From NCBI RefSeq assembly GCF_043641665.1, contig NC_092192.1, positions 2,701,658-2,765,657 of the forward strand: a stretch of 64,000 nt of DNA, given 5' to 3'. Source of the DNA: Enoplosus armatus. Lineage: Eukaryota > Chordata > Actinopteri > Centrarchiformes > Enoplosidae. Of the stretch, positions 9,795-21,939 are shown one piece after another. The position numbers and the translations under genes are program-made. Within the stretch, counting starts at the first letter, position 1. The number at the start of each line of letters is the position of its first letter. The notes under the pieces are model-generated. The model was given only the letters and a program-made list of their open reading frames with translations. It was not told the origin of the DNA and did not search any database.

Positions 9795-10023
9795 GTATTG
9801 CTGCCACACCAGAAGAAACGGTCCAGTATCACGTTATAACGTGGTAAGTTTATTGTTATAACAACATCTTGTTCACGTTTTAACAAGATATTTTCACGTT
9901 ATTTCGACATACAACCTTATCACGTGATAGGTTTATTGTTATAACAATATACTTTATACTTTTATAATTTATCAAGTTTTACATTATAACTTATATTGTT
10001 AAAACGTGAATGCGGCAACACTG
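9795..10023. mobile_element. Palindrome-rich MITE-like element
   Basis: An AT-rich, non-coding block with roughly inverted ends (GTATTGCTGCCA at 9795; TGCGGCAACACTG at 10011). Internal palindromes are CACGTTATAACGTG (9830-9843) and TATCACGTGATA (9918-9929), and TTTATTGTTATAACAA occurs twice. It resembles a non-autonomous DNA transposon. No transposase is present and the superfamily is unknown. Confidence 0.5.
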
Positions 10024-10029
10024 CGCGGA

Positions 10030-10100
10030 GAATTTCTAAAGTGTCATGAGATGACTTTTGTTGTGATTTGGCGCTTTATAAATAAAATTGAATTGATCCG
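10030..10100 (+). repeat. Interspersed repeat tail, (ATTGA)-type
   Basis: AAGTGTCATGAGATGACTTT followed by GGCGCTTTATAAATAAAATT recurs almost exactly at about 62343-62400, where it ends in ATTGA repeats. This is the 3' end of a common teleost retroelement; the family was not resolved. Confidence 0.6.
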
Positions 10101-10298
10101 CTGAAGGGGCACGGGCGTTATACAGGTCACATGGGTTCAATTGGGTTTTGTTATGTGGGGGCAAAGGGTGAAGCAGGATATAGTCTATATATAAAGCCTA
10201 CCGCTGTGAGGGTTAGTCACCTGGTGTCACTCTGAACAGAAGCTCCGACTCTTCACCTCACTTAGGCCTGTACTAGCTAAGAAAATTGTAAAAAATGT

Positions 10299-10324
10299 GT
10301 ATATATATATATATATATATATAT
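10299..10324. repeat. (AT)n microsatellite
   Basis: Uninterrupted AT dinucleotide run. Confidence 0.95.
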
Positions 10325-10615
10325 GGATATGTTCTATCCTCCTGCCTGCCACATGGAGAACTGCATTTCCCTCCTCTGCTCCTAGGTGGAGTTAACGTAA
10401 TAATATATTATTCAAAATTACGTGATCACGCTTCCGTAGTTCCGAGATCTGAGATTAACTATATTTACAAATGTTCCCCTTCACGTTTAATCTGATTATT
10501 GATAAATTAATTTAATTGCATTTCACAAATAATAGCTGTACCAGTCAGCAGAACATAATAAAGTTAAAGTCTAAACGAATCAGCAGGACAGCAGCTCTTA
10601 GTTGAAGTGGTGGGT

Positions 10616-10631
10616 GGCTCTTAAAAGAGCC
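10616..10631 (-). terminator. Histone 3' stem-loop (H2B copy 2)
   Basis: Perfect GGCTCTTTTAAGAGCC after the H2B stop. The downstream AAGAGCT stretch matches that of the other two H2B genes. Confidence 0.95.
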
Positions 10632-10658
10632 TTTGTGTTGTTGGGATGAACAGCAGGT

Positions 10659-11030
10659 TTACTTGGAGCTGGTGTATTTGGTCACGGCCTTGGTCCCCTC
10701 GGACACGGCGTGCTTGGCCAGCTCACCGGGTAGCAGCAGGCGGACGGCGGTCTGGATCTCCCTGGAGGTGATGGTGGAGCGCTTGTTGTAGTGAGCCAAA
10801 CGGGAGGACTCACCGGCGATGCGCTCAAAGATGTCACTCACGAAGGAGTTCATGATCAGCATGGCCTTGGAGGAGATACCGGTGTCGGGGTGGACCTGCT
10901 TCAGGACCTTGTACACGTAGATAGCATAACTCTCCCTCCTGGTCTTTCTCTTCTTCTTACCGGTCTTGGTAACGGTCTTAGAGACGGCTTTCTTCGAGCC
11001 CTTCTTCGGTGCTTTCACTGGGTCAGGCAT
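10659..11030 (-). CDS. Histone H2B (copy 2)
   Basis: Intronless 123-residue H2B, nearly identical to copy 1. It differs by D3 for E3 and by the normal H80 where copy 1 has Q, and it shares the unusual L58 (AMLIMNSF). Tail, histone fold and AVTKYTSSK end are complete. Upstream sequence matches copy 1 for about 180 bases and then again after an inserted LINE fragment, showing that the pair arose by duplication. Its promoter has the only perfect octamer among the three H2B genes. Expected to be an S-phase core histone gene. Confidence 0.97.
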   Translation of the reverse strand: MPDPVKAPKKGSKKAVSKTVTKTGKKKRKTRRESYAIYVYKVLKQVHPDTGISSKAMLIMNSFVSDIFERIAGESSRLAHYNKRSTITSREIQTAVRLLLPGELAKHAVSEGTKAVTKYTSSK

Positions 11031-11102
11031 GATTAGATTCGGATGAATTTCTTCAACAGATGACCCAAAAAACCGCTGAGGGGGCTAACTTGTATTCGCT
11101 TG

Positions 11103-11140
11103 ATGCAAATGAGACTGTGCTGTTACTCCTACAGGATTGG
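11103..11140 (-). promoter_or_regulatory. H2B copy 2 promoter: perfect octamer and CCAAT
   Basis: In gene orientation CCAAT (11136-11140) precedes a perfect ATTTGCAT octamer (11103-11110), the element bound by Oct-1 in vertebrate H2B promoters. Confidence 0.8.
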
Positions 11141-11239
11141 CCGAGTTTCTAAACGCGACTGAGCATGCGCTGCACAAACAGCTGTTACACATTCCCTATA
11201 TGGGAAGTGAATCATGACAAAACAGAAGGAGTTTGGATC

Positions 11240-11415
11240 GGGGCGGAGAATGATAGAAGTAATATTAATGTTCAAATCAAACAAGAAATTAAAGTACTGC
11301 GTTTGACTATTTGTAACAGAGAATGAGGAGAAAATAATTGGCAGAATAAACTGTGTGAAATTGAAGAAGAGGTGAAAAAATGGGAAAACAAAAATACAAA
11401 TTATAAATCAAGAGA
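11240..11415 (+). mobile_element. Tx1/L1-like LINE fragment
   Basis: Matches about 19275-19425 closely (AATCAAACAAGAAAT, GTTTGACTATTTGTAACAGA, GTGAAAAAATGGGAAAA). The translation resembles the post-polymerase part of Tx1-like LINEs (NKLCEIEEEVKKWENK). It interrupts the duplicated H2B upstream region. Confidence 0.6.
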
Positions 11416-11577
11416 AGAAGTGAAGGTCAAACAATAAACACTTTAGCACAGATTTAAACAGTTGACTGTGTTAATATCAGTGTTGGAGGAAGTATTTAGA
11501 TGTAGCCATTTTGAACTATTTTGTATTGGACTGCGACTAATGATTATTTTCATTACAGATTAATCAGTTGATCAGAA

Positions 11578-12735
11578 TCAGAAACTGTTTATTGCAGTAA
11601 CATACATTACAAGGAATTTTCCATGGTCTGAAGGTGCTGTTTTGACAACAAATATGTAGAATATAAAAGGTAAAATAAGAATAAAAATAGAAATAAAAAT
11701 AAGATAAGATAAATAACAATAACAATAACAAGCAGTGCAGTGACCAAAATAAAGTAAAGTGTCCAGTAGGGGGTGGGTGCGTTAATGTAACACAGGGGGG
11801 ACAGGGGTGATGTACGTTGATATAACGTATAACTTGTGTTTGTGTTGGGGGGGGGGGGTGTCAATGTAAGTTTGTCAGGTTGACTGCAGAGGGGAAGAAA
11901 CTGTTTTTGTGGCAGGAGGTTTTGGTCCTGATGGACCGCAGCCTCCTGCCAGAGGGGAGGGGGTCGAACAGATGGTGGGAGGGGTGGGAGGGGTCGGCAG
12001 CGATCTTCCTGGCTCTCCTCAGGGTCCTGGAGGAGTACAGGTCCTGAAGAGATGGAAGGTTGCAGCCGATCACCCTCTCTGCAGAGCGGATGATACGCTG
12101 CAGTCTGCGTCTGTCCTTGGTGGAGGCAGCAGCGTACCAGACGGTGATGGAGGAGGTGAGGATGGACTCTATGATGGTGTAGAAGTGAACCAGCATTTTT
12201 TGTGTCAGGTTAAACTTCCTCAGCTGCCTCAGGAAGTACATCCTCTGTTGGGCTTTCTTGATGAGGGAGCTGATGTTCAGCTCCCACCGGAGGTCCTGGC
12301 TGATGATGGAGCCCAGGAAACGGAAGGACTCCACAGTGTCCACTGGAGAGTCACACAGGGTGATGGGGGCGGGTGGGGCTGCGCTCTTCCTAAAGTCAAC
12401 AACCATCTCCACTGTCTTTGAAGCGTTAAGCTCCAGGTTGTTGCTGTTGCACCAGGTCACCAGATGGTCAATCTCCCACCTGTAGGCAGACTCATCCTCT
12501 CCAGAGATGAGTCCGATGAGGGTGGTGTCGACCGTGAACTTCAGGAGCTTGACAGACTGGTGACTGGAGGTGCAGCTGTTGGTGTACAGGGAGAAGAGTA
12601 GAGGAGAAAGAACGCAGCCTGGAGGGGAGCCGGTGCTGATCGTCCGCGAGTCTTGAGACGTGTTTCCCCAGCTTCACGTGCTGCTTCCTGTCAGACAGGA
12701 AATCTGTGATCCACCTGCAGGTGGGGTCAGGCACC
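11578..12735 (-). mobile_element. L2/Rex-like LINE, 5'-truncated copy 2
   Basis: Minus-strand copy of the same family as 7783-9130. It starts near PTCRWITDFLSDRKQHVKLG and runs through a frameshifted polymerase core. It continues in one frame from TWCNSNNLELNASKTVEMVV to NSFFPSAVNLTNLH (12460-11861), then a 3' tail to about 11578 ending in the terminal AGAATCAGAAACTG (plus strand). It retains a 32-base piece that is deleted in copy 1. It lies upstream of H2B copy 2 and separates its promoter from the duplicated block at 13.0 kb. Confidence 0.85.
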
Positions 12736-13850
12736 TGGGTTGCTTATTTCACCATTAATCAATTGATTGTTTGGATTGTAAAAATTCTAAAAATAGTGCT
12801 ATTATCTTACCAAGTGAACAAAATCATTCACAATGTTTATGGTCTTTGACCAACATCTGGAAATAGTTAAAATTGTATTTTGACAGTAAAAATGGTAAAC
12901 CAACACGTTGTGGGACAGTTTTTTTCAGTTATTTCAATGATGTAATTGATAAAGTATTATTCGTCCATCAAAGTGAGCTTGTTGGGTTTCTTTCAGTGCA
13001 AACTTTCTGTATAATGCATTCTGATGGATGTAATCATTGGGGGGTAGGCAGATCGATCGAAATGAAGTCTTTTGTCTTTTGAGTAATGATAGTACATATT
13101 GTGTTACTATGAGATGCAACATGACCTACTACAACAAAGCCAGAAGTTTGGGGGGAGATGGGGAAATGTAGTCCTACATATGACCTCTTTAGTTCAGAGA
13201 AGTCACATAATGAACATATATTATTTACCGTTGAAAAGTGGCCTAATAATAATGCATCTCTCCCTGATGATGATAGGACAGTAGCTGCTTTAGTGTGGAT
13301 ATAAATAATTTATGCACTGGTATTACTTCTGTAGTGATGCTAGATTCTACGAAACGAAGAACAAACAATAACAGATGAAACAAAAAATACTAATGAAGGA
13401 TCCACATTTGTGTGAGTGATGCCATCATATATTTTTTAAATATACTGTATTTAAAATATTTTTGTTGGTATGTTGTCAACACTGTCCATAATGTTAGAGG
13501 ATAAACAGAAGTTATTCTTTGAATTTTGAAAATAGATGTGTTGCTTTACAGTAATACTACTTTACTAGTACTTTATTCAAAAATAATACATTTAATAGGA
13601 TGGTCTCTTCCACTGTCTATTTTGGTTTTGTACCTTCAAACAAGTGGGTATTTGCATTGTAGAAAAGAAAAGTCTAAATCGTATACAGACTAACAGTGAC
13701 TGTACTGTCTCAATTATAGTATCCAAATTCCTACTTCTCACAAACCTACATAGACATACAAATAAGCAGATACAGAACTCATGGGTGGCTATTCAGAACA
13801 TAGTAGGTAAGAAAACATTTTATACGACAAGAGGATAAACTCTGAGATGA
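12736..13850. other. Intergenic; duplicated block at 13.0-13.2 kb
   Basis: No gene is seen. About 13005-13195 is the paralogue of 4446-4620. The rest is A/T-rich. Confidence 0.55.
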
Positions 13851-13857
13851 AGTGGGT

Positions 13858-13873
13858 GGCTCTTAAAAGAGCC
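13858..13873 (-). terminator. Histone 3' stem-loop (H4 copy 1)
   Basis: Perfect GGCTCTTTTAAGAGCC about 34 bases after the H4 stop. Confidence 0.95.
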
Positions 13874-13907
13874 TTTGGGTTTCAGTATCAGGGGATCAGG
13901 ATCAGGT

Positions 13908-14291
<384 letters not shown>

Positions 14292-14459
14292 TTATCTGCG
14301 GACGTAAAGGAGAACGGATGTCGCGAGTGTCGCTGGGCGGTGCTAAACTCTGTGGTCAGTATCAGAATTTTGGCCAAGAATGTGTGAACATACAATGAAT
14401 TTGGAAAAATAGGTGTATATGTAAATATATAGCAAAAGCACCAATGACCAACAAGTCAA

Positions 14460-14990
14460 GTGTTTTTAAGATTAAGATTAAGATAGACTTTATTAATCCC
14501 ACAACTGGGAAATTTACACGTCACAGCAGCAAAGACAGAAAGGTGCAGAAACACACAGCAGACAGCACTGTGTCAATAATAATTAGAAGTATTTTTTTTT
14601 TAAAGAAAAACAATATACAAATAATAAATACAGATATAAAAAATATAGGGGACAAAAATAAATATATATACGGAAAATATAAAGTATGTACAGATTGTGC
14701 AGTTAAACAGTCTTATAGCAGTCAGAATGAACGACCTGCGGTAGCGCTCCTTCTTACACCATGGATGTAACAGTCTGCTGCTGAAGGAGCTGCTCAGGGC
14801 CCCCACAGTCTCGTCCAGGGGGTGAGAGCATAGACAGCATAGAGGATAGCCGAAGCTACCACAGTGTCATAAAAAGTCCGGAGCAGTTTCCTGCACACAC
14901 CGAAGGACCTCAGCCTCCTCAGCAGGTGGAGGCGGCTTTGGCCCTTCTTGTACAGGGCCTGAGTGTGGTCAGACCAGTCCAGTTTATTGT
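14460..14990 (-). mobile_element. L2/Rex-like LINE 3' end, family B
   Basis: Minus-strand C-terminal coding remnant and 3' tail. In minus orientation it includes CTGTTACATCCATGGTGTAA and the downstream block coding for RYRRSFILTAIRLFNCT. The tail ends in the CCCACAACTGGGAAATTTAC type terminus (about 14498). The same sequence recurs in plus orientation at 18867-19275, so the two form a widely spaced inverted pair around H3/H2A. Confidence 0.75.
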
Positions 14991-15219
14991 TGTTTTGTAA
15001 GTTGTAAACAACACAAATAGAGCAAAGAAATAAATATTGTAGGGATATACATGGAGAGGATGGTTGTGTTCAGTGTGTATATGTGTATAGTAGACTATAT
15101 ACAGTATGCAGGATTCATGTTGACAGTGACAGTGCATGATGATATGTACATGTTAAAAAACATGTACGTACCCGCTCCGACTTATCAAACAACCATCGGT
15201 GAGGGGTGTGAGTGTGGGT

Positions 15220-15760
15220 AAGTCAAGATAAGATAAAATAAGATAATCTTTCATTAATCCCGCATTTGCATTGTTCCAGCAGCATACAGGATAGTGCAAC
15301 AGAGACATAAGTAGACAAAAACAATAAAGACTGTTATAAAACGAAGCTACTAAAACTTAAAAAACTGAAATGTACAAATTCACAGAAAGAAAGAAATGAA
15401 GGTAAAGGGATTATACTGGATTGCACATGGAGGTGTGTGTGGTCTACTGGGAGCAGTGCTGATTGTAAAACCTGACAGCAGCCGGGATGATAGGGATGAT
15501 AGCTTCACCATCATCCGCCTTTCTCCCACCACCTCCACTGAGTTTAGGGGGCATCCCAGAACAGAGCTGGCCTTCTTAATCAGTCTGTCCAGTTTCTTCC
15601 TGTAAGCAGCTGAGATGCTGCTGCCCCAGCAGACCACTCCATAAAAGATGGCTGATGCCACCACCGAGTCAAAGAAGGTCTTCAGGTGTGGCCCCCCTGC
15701 ACTCCAAAAGACCTGAGTCTCCTGAGCAGATAGAGTCTGATGCCATCCGGACACGAGGAG
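15220..15760 (-). mobile_element. L2/Rex-like LINE fragment, family C
   Basis: On the minus strand it encodes VASAIFYGVVCWGSSISAAY then KLDRLIKKASSVLGCPLNSV and VGERRMMVKLSSL. This C-terminal reverse-transcriptase region is related to the LINE fragment in ncf1 intron 3 (56.9-57.7 kb). The 3' tail continues to about 15220. It is 5'-truncated and inactive. Confidence 0.75.
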
Positions 15761-15769
15761 ATCTGTCTG

Positions 15770-16520
15770 TGATTACATTTATATATTATATTAAATAAAT
15801 GTGTTGCTTAGATGTATTCTTATGGCATGTTTGACTGAATGCTAGTCTTATTCTGTCAACTGCAACCGCAGTGTTTCAGACGGACTTGGGAGCAAATAAA
15901 ACATAAATACAAAAACATGATTCAAAGCGGCGAGTAGGCTTACTTTCATATCTTAGATATAAGACAAGTACAAGGCTTGAGTGCTTCAGTCAGTCTCTGC
16001 TGGAGGATGATATCAGTATATAAAAGCACAATGAAACATACACATAAGTCATTCCCTCCGACCAGAATCTATATTCTCATATAAAACACCGTCAGTGAAA
16101 GCCAAAGGTCTTTGTCAGCCTCTGAACACCCCCCTTATGAGACCCTCTCATAATCGGCGCCCTTACCAACTGTTAGCAATACCATCATCTTACATGTAAT
16201 TTCTTACAATGAGGGAATCATATTTAAATGTGTCCCCTTGAGCAGTGAGCAGAAGTCTAGATGTACAGGTATCTGATCGATTTCACTTTGATCCTCTGTG
16301 TTGCTTCAGTGTGTGCCATGACAGACTAACCACCTGACAGTCGGTGCAACTGTGATGTCAGTTCAACACCTCAGACAGCAACTGCATGAGAATATCGTAA
16401 GACATCTGAACTAACATCAAATTAGTGATTATTGATAATAAGTTTTTCCAACTTCAACATGAACATAGAATCATTAAAATGAGCAATGTAACAGCAGCAG
16501 AGGAAGAAGCGCTTTAGTTC
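15770..16520. other. Intergenic, no gene seen
   Basis: A/T-rich spacer between a LINE fragment and the H3 3' end, with no motif recognised. Confidence 0.5.
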
Positions 16521-16530
16521 AGAGTGAGGT

Positions 16531-16546
16531 GGCTCTTAAAAGAGCC
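16531..16546 (-). terminator. Histone 3' stem-loop (H3)
   Basis: Perfect GGCTCTTTTAAGAGCC about 32 bases after the H3 stop. Confidence 0.95.
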
Positions 16547-16578
16547 TTTGTGTTGATGTAAACAGGTCTGGGGTCAGT

Positions 16579-17737
<1,159 letters not shown>

Positions 17738-17771
17738 ACACCTGGAACCGGCTGACAACAAACAAAACAAC

Positions 17772-17787
17772 GGCTCTTTTAAGAGCC
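17772..17787 (+). terminator. Histone 3' stem-loop (H2A copy 1)
   Basis: Perfect GGCTCTTTTAAGAGCC 34 bases after the stop codon. Confidence 0.95.
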
Positions 17788-17789
17788 AC

Positions 17790-18560
17790 ACACTTCTGAC
17801 TAAAGAGCGACTTCTTTTTCTTTTGCACAACGTGTATGCGAGCTCATCTCAAGTGACCCGCCGATCGCCGTTATAATTATTGATCAACAGATAAGCAAAT
17901 ACAAACTATACTATAACATAACCATGTACACACTGACATTAATAAATGCATAATCAAAACCAGAATACAACCCTACATTTACAACAGAATTTGAGATGGA
18001 AAGAAAATAAAGCTAAAAACAAGGACGAAAAAATTGGTTAAAAATTAACTGTATAAATATTTGGGGAAAACAATAGGTCTTAATATGTAAAAAAAAAAAA
18101 TGTACAATGACCAACAACATATGTCAATGTAATGGCTGCTGTAAAACAGCCAATAAATAATAAATTTTAATTGTGTTTTCTCTGAAAGTTACTATGCAGA
18201 ATATACAAACTTTACAGTTAATATTCTCTCTCATAGTTTGGGTCATTTGTTTAAACTCTAATATTGCTGCTCTAGTTGCAAAATTATGTCAGGAAGCCTG
18301 GATCAATTAAACAGTTACTGTAAATATAGCCTATACCATATTTTCGATTTGCACCACAGTCAAACAATTCTGATGTATGAAAGATTTCCACATGACACTT
18401 TCTCTTTTACAGCGACCTGAAATTGCACATGGACAGCTGCAGTGAAATTAGTATACTAAACAGATGACTAATGGCATAAAGCTGGTTTAAGAGAATTGCC
18501 TTCATCATTAATTCTAGTCGAAATAAATCAAGGAATAAAATAAGAGTGCATCAGAGCTCA
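17790..18560. other. Intergenic, no gene seen
   Basis: Very A/T-rich DNA without a recognised gene or repeat. Confidence 0.5.
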
Positions 18561-18569
18561 ACATGACTT

Positions 18570-18866
18570 CAATATGAAGAGACACGAGTCCCTTCACTGT
18601 CAGTCTGCAGACCTGCTCCCACATGTAGTTTGGACTCTTTTATTGGTGCACAGAAAACACAGTCCTTTAATTAAAATGATCAACTCTGACAGTCTTATTT
18701 CTGGAACACGTGTAGGGAATGCGCACAAAGTTACTGCCATCGTGTATGCTGATGATGTGACTGTGATTATTAAAAACCAACTGGAGATGAATGTCTTAAC
18801 AAATCATTTAAACCTGTACGAGCTCGCTTCTGGAGCAAAACTAACTCATGACAATGAGTGACTCAT
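18570..18866 (+). mobile_element. Tx1/L1-like LINE, segment 1 (RT core)
   Basis: Encodes VTAIVYADDVTVIIKNQLEM then NHLNLYELASGAKLT. This is the catalytic Y-A-D-D block of an L1/Tx1-type reverse transcriptase and the following region. Coding is interrupted by another LINE at about 18867 and appears to resume at about 19275. Confidence 0.7.
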
Positions 18867-19275
18867 GACCCCATTGAAGAGGTGGGGGAGAGGAGGATGT
18901 TAGCCAAACTGACATCCATCATGGACAACACCTCTCACCTCCTGCACGAGACTGTGGGGGCCCTGAGCAGCTCCTTCAGCAGCAGACTGTTACACCCACG
19001 GTGTAAGAAGGAGCGCTACCGCAGGTCGTTCATTCCTACGGCTATAAGACTGTTTAACTGCACATAAATCTGCACAATCTGTACTTACTTTATATTTTCC
19101 GTGTATATGTTTATTTTTGGCCCCCATATAATCTGTATTTATTATTTGTATATTGTTTCTTTTTTTTATTCTTATTGACACAGTGCTGTCTGCTGTGTGT
19201 TTCTGCACCTTTCTGTCTTTGCTGCTGTGACGTGTAAATCTTCCCGCTGTGGGATTAATAAAGTCTAAATCTAGT
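18867..19275 (+). mobile_element. L2/Rex-like LINE 3' end, family B, inserted copy
   Basis: Encodes EEVGERRMLAKLTSIMDNTS and RYRRSFIPTAIRLFNCT followed by a 3' tail ending GGGATTAATAAAGTCTAAAT. It is the plus-strand counterpart of 14460-14990 and interrupts a Tx1-like LINE. Confidence 0.75.
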
Positions 19276-19743
19276 CTAATATTAATATTCTAATCAAACA
19301 AGAAATGAAAATACTGGGTTTGACTATTTGTAACAGAGAATGTGGAGAAAGAAATTGGGAGAATAAACTGTGAAATTAAAAAAGAGGTGAAAAAATGGGA
19401 AAATAAAAAAGATAAAGAGTTAATATTGTGAAAACCTTCATCCTATCTAAATTCCTTTTTCTATCTAATATTTTCCCCCACAGGCTCGGTGCTGTAGAGC
19501 TCGGTATACGTTTGAATATTGCTTTTGTTAAAAATGTTTCAGCCGCCGTCCACAGAGATGCTTTCTGTGTTGGAGATCTCTCCATGTGGAGAAAAAGAAA
19601 AGGGAAAGCGAGACATGGCCCTTATTATAAAATAATTTTTGGAGATTTTACTTTTGTACACCAGCATCTACAGATAGACTGGTGTGGTCTTACTAGCAAG
19701 ATAATATTTCATAAAATTAATGATTTTGAATATGGGGGGTTAA
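19276..19743 (+). mobile_element. Tx1/L1-like LINE, segment 2
   Basis: Resembles the region after the polymerase in Tx1-like LINEs: KILGLTICNREC, then VKTFILSKFLFLSNIFPHRL and VKNVSAAVHRDAFCVGDLSM. Coding is broken by stops. It is interrupted at TTAA (19744-19747) by a piggyBac element. Its first part recurs at 11240-11415. Confidence 0.6.
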
Positions 19744-19747
19744 TTAA

Positions 19748-20690
19748 CCCTTTGATGCACAACATATGCACACCCCTTCTAATGCACGACATGGGTCAAA
19801 AATGACCCACATTCATTTTCCAGGTTATTTCATGCTGACTGAGTTTTTCTTTGCTCTATCTTTTGAAATCAATTTATTTTATGATTGAATATTCCAAGTA
19901 TTCTTTAAATATCTTGTTTTTAATTAGCACAGATCATTAATTTCATTTTTTCTTTCCTACTTTATGAACAAAAATACTTTTTATATTACTACACATGGGT
20001 CATCCAAGTGTGATTTAAAATTAAATGTCTTAATACTATAATAATAATTTGTTTCAAGTAATTACTTTAGCAGTGAATGGGGCCAAACAGTTATTTATTT
20101 AATATTTGCAACATGTTTGTCATTTTGTCACACATACACATACCTCTGATAACAGATAACATGGCTATTGAACTGAACTTTATCTGTGGTTTAACAACTG
20201 TAAACTGGTGAAATGTGACCAGACAAAATAAAACACAACTGAACACATCACTAGAGCATGTTTGTGCTCCTTGCACACAGGCCTGGTGCACTGGGAACAC
20301 CAGCTGCTGGCTTTTCTGTCTTTCGAAACTGGGCAGATCGCGCACCTCTTCCTCTTCCTTTGGCCCTCCTGTCTGATGTCCTCTTGTAGCTGGGTGGTGG
20401 CTGTGTTTTGTTTTTTTAACCCACACCTTCCCATTGCCTGAATAATATGCTTCTGGAGTTTGGGTGTGCCATCCATGCGCCTCTTCATATGTGGCATGAC
20501 GAGCTCTCTGCCCAGCTCCTTGATAAATAGCCGGCGTGCATTGCTCGCACCACCCATATAATCAGGGTGTTGTGCAGTGAAGTTGGTGTAGGCATTGAGT
20601 GTGGCAACATCCAGCATATTGTACCAGAGAACCATGGGACACTTCCTTGTTCTCCGCTGACATGTGTAGTTGCTAACCATGACCATAAAC
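19748..20690 (-). mobile_element. piggyBac-like transposon, C-terminal fragment
   Basis: The minus strand 20686-20183 encodes the C-terminal part of a piggyBac transposase (MVLWYNMLDVATLNAYTNFT, then GGASNARRLFIKELGRELV). It ends in a cysteine-rich finger (CAICPVSKDRKASSWCSQC, then RPVCKEH) typical of this superfamily. The upstream two thirds of the protein are absent. One end abuts TTAA at 19744-19747 and carries a subterminal palindrome TGGGTCAAAAATGACCCA at 19792-19809. The other boundary is uncertain. Confidence 0.8.
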
Positions 20691-20699
20691 CTTAAAAAT

Positions 20700-21000
20700 G
20701 TTTGGGTTCAAGTGTAATATAAATTATAATTCAGTTATGTATGGACTGTTGGAGGAGACGATGCCTCCTAAACATAAGGAACTGCATCAATTCATCATCA
20801 GCATTGTATGCAATAAACTATGGACATCTAGATGCATCATGATTAAAAATCAGACTGTTCTCGACAGTAATTTGGTCATTAAACAAACTCTCAATGACCT
20901 CCGGAGCAGGAGAACCCTGGACAAGAAACACATCCTGCCTGGAACATCCTGGACATTGACAGAAAGAACTGGAACACCTTTTCATAATTTGTATTGTATG
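20700..21000 (+). mobile_element. Tx1/L1-like LINE, possible segment 3
   Basis: Encodes LHQFIISIVCNKLWTSRCIM and LNDLRSRRTLDKKHILPGTS, resembling the extreme C-terminus of Tx1-like LINE ORF2. In position and orientation it would complete the interrupted LINE upstream. Confidence is moderate. Confidence 0.5.
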
Positions 21001-21042
21001 CTTGGTAATATTTTGCTGTATGTTTCTATATGTGGCTTATAT

Positions 21043-21048
<6 letters not shown>

Positions 21049-21081
<33 letters not shown>

Positions 21082-21105
21082 CATATATATATATATATAT
21101 ACACA
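21049..21105. repeat. (GT)n(AT)n compound microsatellite
   Basis: A GT run followed by an AT run. Confidence 0.95.
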
Positions 21106-21138
21106 AAAAAATGTAATAAAGATTTCTCAAAAAGGAGA

Positions 21139-21185
21139 AAACACAAGAGGCTGAGTCTCCACGGTTCTCATGGTGTGTTTAAGTG
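21139..21185 (+). promoter_or_regulatory. H1 copy 2 promoter: H1 box and conserved 17-mer
   Basis: AAACACA (21139-21145) is followed by TCTCCACGGTTCTCATG (21156-21172) and a weak TATA-like TGTTTAAG (about 21176-21183), about 80-120 bases before the ATG. Order and spacing match the H1 copy 1 promoter. Confidence 0.75.
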
Positions 21186-21260
21186 CAGCCTCCTGCTCGG
21201 AACTCTCCAACACTCAGACTCTCGTGTTATCGTGAGGAGGAACTCAACTACAACAAGACA

Positions 21261-21887
21261 ATGGCAGAAGTAGCTCCAGCTCCGGCCGCCGCCCCGGCCA
21301 AAGCAGCCAAGAAGAAGGTTTCCAAGCCGAAGAAGACCGGCCCCAGCGTCGGCGAGCTCATCGTTAAAGCTGTGGCCGCGTCCAAGGAGCGGAGCGGCGT
21401 GTCCGCGGCCGCCCTCAAGAAGGCTCTGGCTGCCGGAGGCTACGATGTGGACAAGAACAGGGCCCGCGTCAAGACCGCGATCAAGAGCCTGGTGATCAAG
21501 GGGACTCTTGTCCAGACCAAAGGGACAGGGGCCTCCGGCTCGTTCAAGATGAACAAGACGGCGGACACCAAGGCCAAGAAGCCCGCAGCAGCCAAGAAAG
21601 CGGCTCCTAAAGCCAAGAAGCCCGCAGCAGCCAAGAAGCCCGCAGCGGCCAAAAAGCCCAAGACAGCGGCAGCCAAGAAGCCAGCAGCCGCTAAGAAGTC
21701 TCCGAAGAAGGTGAAGAAACCCGCAGCGGCCAAGAAGGTCGCCAAGAGCCCCAAGAAGGTCACCAAGAGCCCCAAGAAGGTGGTCAAAAAGGCCCCCGCA
21801 GCCAAAAAGACCCCCGCAGCCAAAAAGACCCCCGTAAAGAAGGCTGCCAAGCCCAAAGTGAAGAAGGCAGCACCCAAGAAGAAGTGA
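21261..21887 (+). CDS. Linker histone H1 (copy 2)
   Basis: Intronless 208-residue linker histone. The N-terminal tail ([19 protein letters not shown]) leads to a canonical winged-helix globular domain from about residue 27 ([20 protein letters not shown]) to [14 protein letters not shown]-rich tail follows, with repeated [11 protein letters not shown] and four or more SPKK motifs, the consensus for S/T-P phosphorylation. This copy matches ordinary vertebrate somatic H1 better than copy 1 does. The inner Met at 21261 is chosen because the 26 upstream codons overlap the promoter and lack H1 character. A histone stem-loop follows. Confidence 0.96.
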   Translation: MAEVAPAPAAAPAKAAKKKVSKPKKTGPSVGELIVKAVAASKERSGVSAAALKKALAAGGYDVDKNRARVKTAIKSLVIKGTLVQTKGTGASGSFKMNKTADTKAKKPAAAKKAAPKAKKPAAAKKPAAAKKPKTAAAKKPAAAKKSPKKVKKPAAAKKVAKSPKKVTKSPKKVVKKAPAAKKTPAAKKTPVKKAAKPKVKKAAPKKK

Positions 21888-21923
21888 GCTGCCATCAGTC
21901 TGATGATCAACGTCCCGACAAAA

Positions 21924-21939
21924 GGCTCTTTTAAGAGCC
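21924..21939 (+). terminator. Histone 3' stem-loop (H1 copy 2)
   Basis: Perfect GGCTCTTTTAAGAGCC 36 bases after the stop codon. Confidence 0.95.
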
